The notes below the pieces were generated by a model that was not told the origin of the DNA, made no database searches, and worked only from the letters and a program-made list of their open reading frames with translations. The translations under genes and the position numbers were made by a program. From assembly GCA_028703945.1 (NCBI GenBank), contig JAQVLW010000014.1:4021-43254 (forward strand): DNA of 39,234 nucleotides, given 5' to 3'. Below, piece after piece: positions 35,913 through 39,234 of the stretch (position 1 is its first letter; each line of letters opens with the position of its first letter). This DNA is from Aliarcobacter sp. (GTDB lineage: Bacteria; Campylobacterota; Campylobacteria; Campylobacterales; Arcobacteraceae).

Positions 35913-35985
35913 GTATATTTCATATAATTATCATATTGTTACTTTTTTACTTATTTAATTTATACACTTTTTATACATTTTATTT

Positions 35986-36000
35986 CATCATTAAATGATG
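35986..36000. repeat. Short perfect palindrome in the divergent gap
   Basis: CATCATT, A, AATGATG. It lies in the 266-base region between the methyltransferase and the glycan synthase genes, which are divergent, so it could be an operator. No other clear structure is visible in this gap. Confidence 0.3.
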
Positions 36001-36149
36001 GAGTAATTGTTACAAAAAGTAAACTACACTAACAAAAAATAAATATTAAGTAGCATAAAGCAAAATAACTATCTTAATATTAGTAATTTTTATAGAAAAG
36101 TTATCAAAAAATGGTAATATTACGCAATTAATTATAAAAAAAGGAAACT

Positions 36150-38678
36150 GTGTTGAGATATATTATCTTAGGGCTTATACTTGCTGGACTATTTCAGGTG
36201 TTTTTTTGGATTACGCAAGACAATAGAATATCGTTAAAGCAAGATGCATCGGAAAGAATTGAATCACTTTCATATTCACCATATGAAGGGTATGATAAAA
36301 AAGTATTATCACCTAAACAAATAGAAGAAGATATTGGTATTTTGTTAAATTTTACCAATAAAGTAAGAACTTATTCTACGGCTGATGCTAAAGTAATTTT
36401 AGAAGAAACTTCTAAAACTAATATGATGGTTGATTTAGGCCTTTGGTTAAGTGGCGATTATGAAGAGAATTTTTTAGAGATTCAAAGAGCTGTAAAGCTT
36501 TTGGAAAAATATCCTAATAATATCAATAATGTTATTGTTGGAAATGAAACTTTACTTAGAACAGATTTAAATGCTGCTGAGTTAGGTGCTTATTTAGATT
36601 TCATGAGAGAATTTACTAATAAACCAATCACTACTGCGGAAGTTTGGCATAGTTTAGTTAAATATCCTGAAATTGGAACTCATGTCGATTTTATTATGGT
36701 ACATATTTTACCTTATTGGGAAAAAATTCCGATTGATAGATTTAATGAATTTATGATTGAAAAATATACTCTAGTTGAAAAACAGTATCCAAATAAAAAA
36801 ATAACAATTGGGGAAACTGGTTGGCCAAGTCACGGTTATAATTTCAACGGTGCTGTTCCTGGTTTAAAAAATCAAGCTATTGCAATAAGAGGATTTTTAA
36901 ATCTTGCAAAAGAAAAAAATTGGTCTTACAATATAGTTGAAGCTTTTGATCAACCATGGAAAGGTTATGATGAGGGTAATGTTGGACAATATTGGGGAAT
37001 ATTTACTTCAGATAGAGAGTTAAAATTCTTTTTAAATGGTGATATTGAATTAAATCAATATTGGTTTTACCAAATGATTGCTGCAATTATTATTGGAGCT
37101 TTATTAACACTATTTGGATTAAGAAACCAAAGAGTAAACCTAAATCATGCATTAGCTTATGGTATTGCTGCTCAAGGTATGGCTTTTGGTATTGTTATGG
37201 ATATTACTTATCCATTTATAAATTATATGAATTTTGGTATGTGGGTTATGTGGAGTATGGGAACATTTTTAATGATTCCACTTGTTGTAATCACACTAGC
37301 AAAAGCAAATGAATTATTTAAGGTTTCAATTGGAATTCCTCCGGAAAGATTGGTTCCACTTGATTTAAGATCAGAAAATATTCCATTTGTTTCTATTCAT
37401 GTTCCAGCTTATAAAGAGCAACCACATGTTTTAGCTGAAACATTAAGAGCTTTATCAAGATTAAAATATCCAAATTATGAAGTTCTTGTTATTATTAATA
37501 ATACACCGGAAGAATTCTACTGGAAACCAATTGAAGAGTTATGTAAAGAACTTGGTGATAAATTTGTGTTTATGAATATCACTTGTACTGGATTTAAAGC
37601 GGGTGCATTAAATGCAGCATTAGAAAAAACAGATAAAAGAGCTGAAATTATCGCTGTTATTGATGCTGATTATGTTGTTGAATCTCCTTGGTTAGTTGAT
37701 TTAGTTCCATTATTTGATGATCCAAAAGTTGCAATTGTTCAAGCTCCTCAAGATCATAGAGATGGTAAGGAATCAATACTTAAAGCGGCAATGAATGCAG
37801 AATATGCAGGTTTCTTTGATATTGGTATGATTGATAGAAATGAAGAAAATGCTATCGTTGTTCATGGAACAATGGTTATGGTAAGACTTAGTTCTATGAT
37901 GGAAGTTGGTGGTTGGGGGACTGATACTATTGTTGAAGATAGTGAATTAGGTCTTAGACTATTTGAAGCTGGATATATAGCACACTATACAAATAGAAGA
38001 TATGGTTATGGATTACTTCCTGATACATTTGAAGCATTTAAAACTCAAAGACATAGATGGGCTTATGGAGCTATTCAAATTCTTAAAAAACACTGGAAAG
38101 AATTTAAACCATCATCTAAATCATTAAGTCCTAGACAAAAAAATAAATTTGTTGCTGGATGGTTTTTCTGGTTAAGTGATGCAATGGGTCCTGTAATGGC
38201 GGTTATGAATATAATTTGGGTTCCTGTTATTATATTTGTTGGGGTTACAATTCCAACAATTCCTTTAACTATTCCAATTATTACGGCATTTTTAGTAAAT
38301 ATTTTACATACATTTATTTTATATAGAATGAAAGTAAGAGCTACTTTAAAAGATACTGTTCTAAGTTCTATTGCATCTATGAGTTTACAACTTATTATTT
38401 TTAAAGCTGTATTTGATGGATTTGTAAAAGATGGTTTACCATTTAAAAGAACTCAAAAAGGTGGAAAAGCTAAAAAAAGTGATAATCCAGTTAAATATGA
38501 AACTATTTTAGCTATATTATTATTAATTGCATTTTTTGCTTTAGTTTTTACAAACTTTACAGGAATTGTAGAGATTTATGTATTTGCAGCAACTATATTT
38601 ATTCAAAGTATTCCTTATATCTCAGCTATTATAATGAGATATTTAGAACTATCTTCTATCAAAAATCAAAAGCCTTAA
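36150..38678 (+). CDS. GH17-like / GT2 beta-glucan synthase fusion
   Basis: This 842-residue membrane protein joins two enzyme types. After a first helix (3-22), residues about 50-290 form a GH17-like glucanase/transglycosylase domain with VGNETL (Glu133, acid) and TIGETGWPSHG (Glu222, nucleophile). Three helices follow (305-390). Residues about 400-640 are a processive GT2 domain with VPAYKEQPHV, VIDADY, VEDSELGLRLFEAGY and the QRHRW motif. Four or more helices end the protein. The plan matches NdvB-type synthases of beta-1,3-glucan. The start is GTG 36150 or TTG 36153, with AAGGAAA upstream; no partner genes are adjacent. Confidence 0.9.
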   Translation: MLRYIILGLILAGLFQVFFWITQDNRISLKQDASERIESLSYSPYEGYDKKVLSPKQIEEDIGILLNFTNKVRTYSTADAKVILEETSKTNMMVDLGLWLSGDYEENFLEIQRAVKLLEKYPNNINNVIVGNETLLRTDLNAAELGAYLDFMREFTNKPITTAEVWHSLVKYPEIGTHVDFIMVHILPYWEKIPIDRFNEFMIEKYTLVEKQYPNKKITIGETGWPSHGYNFNGAVPGLKNQAIAIRGFLNLAKEKNWSYNIVEAFDQPWKGYDEGNVGQYWGIFTSDRELKFFLNGDIELNQYWFYQMIAAIIIGALLTLFGLRNQRVNLNHALAYGIAAQGMAFGIVMDITYPFINYMNFGMWVMWSMGTFLMIPLVVITLAKANELFKVSIGIPPERLVPLDLRSENIPFVSIHVPAYKEQPHVLAETLRALSRLKYPNYEVLVIINNTPEEFYWKPIEELCKELGDKFVFMNITCTGFKAGALNAALEKTDKRAEIIAVIDADYVVESPWLVDLVPLFDDPKVAIVQAPQDHRDGKESILKAAMNAEYAGFFDIGMIDRNEENAIVVHGTMVMVRLSSMMEVGGWGTDTIVEDSELGLRLFEAGYIAHYTNRRYGYGLLPDTFEAFKTQRHRWAYGAIQILKKHWKEFKPSSKSLSPRQKNKFVAGWFFWLSDAMGPVMAVMNIIWVPVIIFVGVTIPTIPLTIPIITAFLVNILHTFILYRMKVRATLKDTVLSSIASMSLQLIIFKAVFDGFVKDGLPFKRTQKGGKAKKSDNPVKYETILAILLLIAFFALVFTNFTGIVEIYVFAATIFIQSIPYISAIIMRYLELSSIKNQKP

Positions 38679-38694
38679 TTTAGGCTTTTGATTT
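38663..38694. terminator. Bidirectional terminator
   Basis: AAATCAAAAGCCT (38663-38675) pairs with AGGCTTTTGATTT (38682-38694) around six bases, overlapping the stop codon of the glucan synthase gene. An AT-rich tract with ATTTTTC follows. It separates that gene from the convergent amidase gene. Confidence 0.8.
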
Positions 38695-38730
38695 ATAATT
38701 TTTCTTCAAAATATATCTTTCTTTCGTTTC

Positions 38731-39234
38731 CTAATTAGATTTTAAATCAGGGAAATTATCTTTTATTTTTTGCATAAATTCTACACTTGGGTCATGTTTA
38801 ATTGTTCTATAATTTGGATTTTTTTCCAAAAATAAAGGATGTTTTTCAAAATTTTGATATTCATAATGTCCAATTAAATACTCAATAGTTTTATATTTTT
38901 CTTTTAAATATTTAACTAATTTAATATTTGCTTTTAACTGTTCTTTAGTTAGCTCTTTTTTATTTCCACCAACATTTTCAATTCCAATACTTGAAAGATT
39001 TAAGCCAATTACATGTCTTGCCATATTAGTTTCACTCATTAAAGAATAAATTGTTCCATTAGAATCTACTAAAAACTGAGCTGAAACATTTAGGTTTCCA
39101 GCATTAGTTATATCTTTTCTATCTGATAATAAAATTTCTGGGTTTAATCTATTAAATGATTCTATTAAATTATCACATGCAGTGTGATGAATAATTATTA
39201 TTTTTGGAATAATACTTATATCTTTTACATCCAA
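38731..39234 (-). CDS. N-acetylmuramoyl-L-alanine amidase (Amidase_2/AmpD-like), 5' end beyond window
   Basis: The visible 167 residues run off the right edge, so the true N-terminus, and any signal peptide, is not seen. The TTG at the edge is only the first codon in the window. IIIHHTACDN holds the first zinc His. VSAQFLVDSNGTIYSLM, NMARHVIG and IGIENVGG follow the Amidase_2/PGRP fold, and HPLFLEKN...IKHDPS supplies the last ligands. It would cut the amide bond between MurNAc and the stem peptide. AmpD-type recycling or cell-wall remodelling are both possible. Confidence 0.9.
   Translation of the reverse strand: MDVKDISIIPKIIIIHHTACDNLIESFNRLNPEILLSDRKDITNAGNLNVSAQFLVDSNGTIYSLMSETNMARHVIGLNLSSIGIENVGGNKKELTKEQLKANIKLVKYLKEKYKTIEYLIGHYEYQNFEKHPLFLEKNPNYRTIKHDPSVEFMQKIKDNFPDLKSN

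Noticed and set aside
37061..37312. 83-residue plus-strand ORF rich in Cys and Tyr
   Set aside because: It is a frame shadow of the GH17-GT2 gene, with odd composition caused by the other frame.
1..39234. CRISPR arrays, tRNA or rRNA genes, prophage
   Set aside because: I saw no regularly spaced repeats, no recognisable tRNA cloverleaf or rRNA sequence, and no phage structural genes; this was by eye only.

Overview
The window is very AT-rich, tightly packed DNA. Its gene content points to a Campylobacterota bacterium of the Arcobacter group: an epsilon-type hydABCD(E) hydrogenase operon next to hypF, an MlaA-MlaC-RND cassette of the Campylobacter kind, AcnB, a complete beta-oxidation operon and a BdbC-type DsbB. 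The taxonomic call is inference from family content and base composition; there is no rRNA in the window.

Layout. (1) 1-9935, minus strand: hydrogen metabolism. Transcription runs from a TetR-family regulator gene into a cytoplasmic-looking NiFe hydrogenase pair (hupS, hupL). After a 259-base gap comes the membrane uptake hydrogenase operon hydA-hydB-hydC-hydD-hydE, then a small 33-residue membrane-like ORF, then hypF, which is cut by the window edge. (2) 9998-13831, minus strand: two membrane or lipoprotein unknowns and acnB with a strong terminator. (3) 14113-25224, plus strand: a long fatty-acid operon of thioesterase, acidic small protein, acyl-CoA ligase, thiolase, FadB-like and FadE-like enzymes, an acyltransferase/alpha-beta hydrolase fusion and an M48 lipoprotein peptidase. 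The acnB/fatty-acid divergent gap holds repeated TGTACA palindromes. (4) 25278-27370: yebC, a graveyard of two different insertion-sequence remnants, a SlyB-like lipoprotein gene and a decayed ORF. (5) 27371-31778, plus strand: mlaA, mlaC, an RND/MMPL exporter and a LOG-family gene, followed by a possible small RNA with a terminator. (6) 32003-35883: a HAD phosphatase, then on the minus strand a periplasmic thiol-redox cluster (DsbB-like, DsbA-like, TlpA-like) and a methyltransferase. (7) 36150-39234: a GH17-GT2 beta-glucan synthase-like fusion and a partial amidase.

How it fits together. HydABC would oxidise periplasmic H2 and pass electrons through cytochrome b to the quinone pool; HydD and HypF mature the enzyme. 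The second hydrogenase has no Tat signal and its large subunit stops exactly at the last metal-ligand motif, so it needs no C-terminal processing. That is a feature of H2-sensing hydrogenases. It is co-encoded with a TetR regulator that can only be read full-length from an ATT start codon, and a perfect palindrome lies just upstream of hydA. I infer, without proof, that this may be a one-component-style H2-responsive switch for hydABC. It is the best candidate here for an undescribed system.
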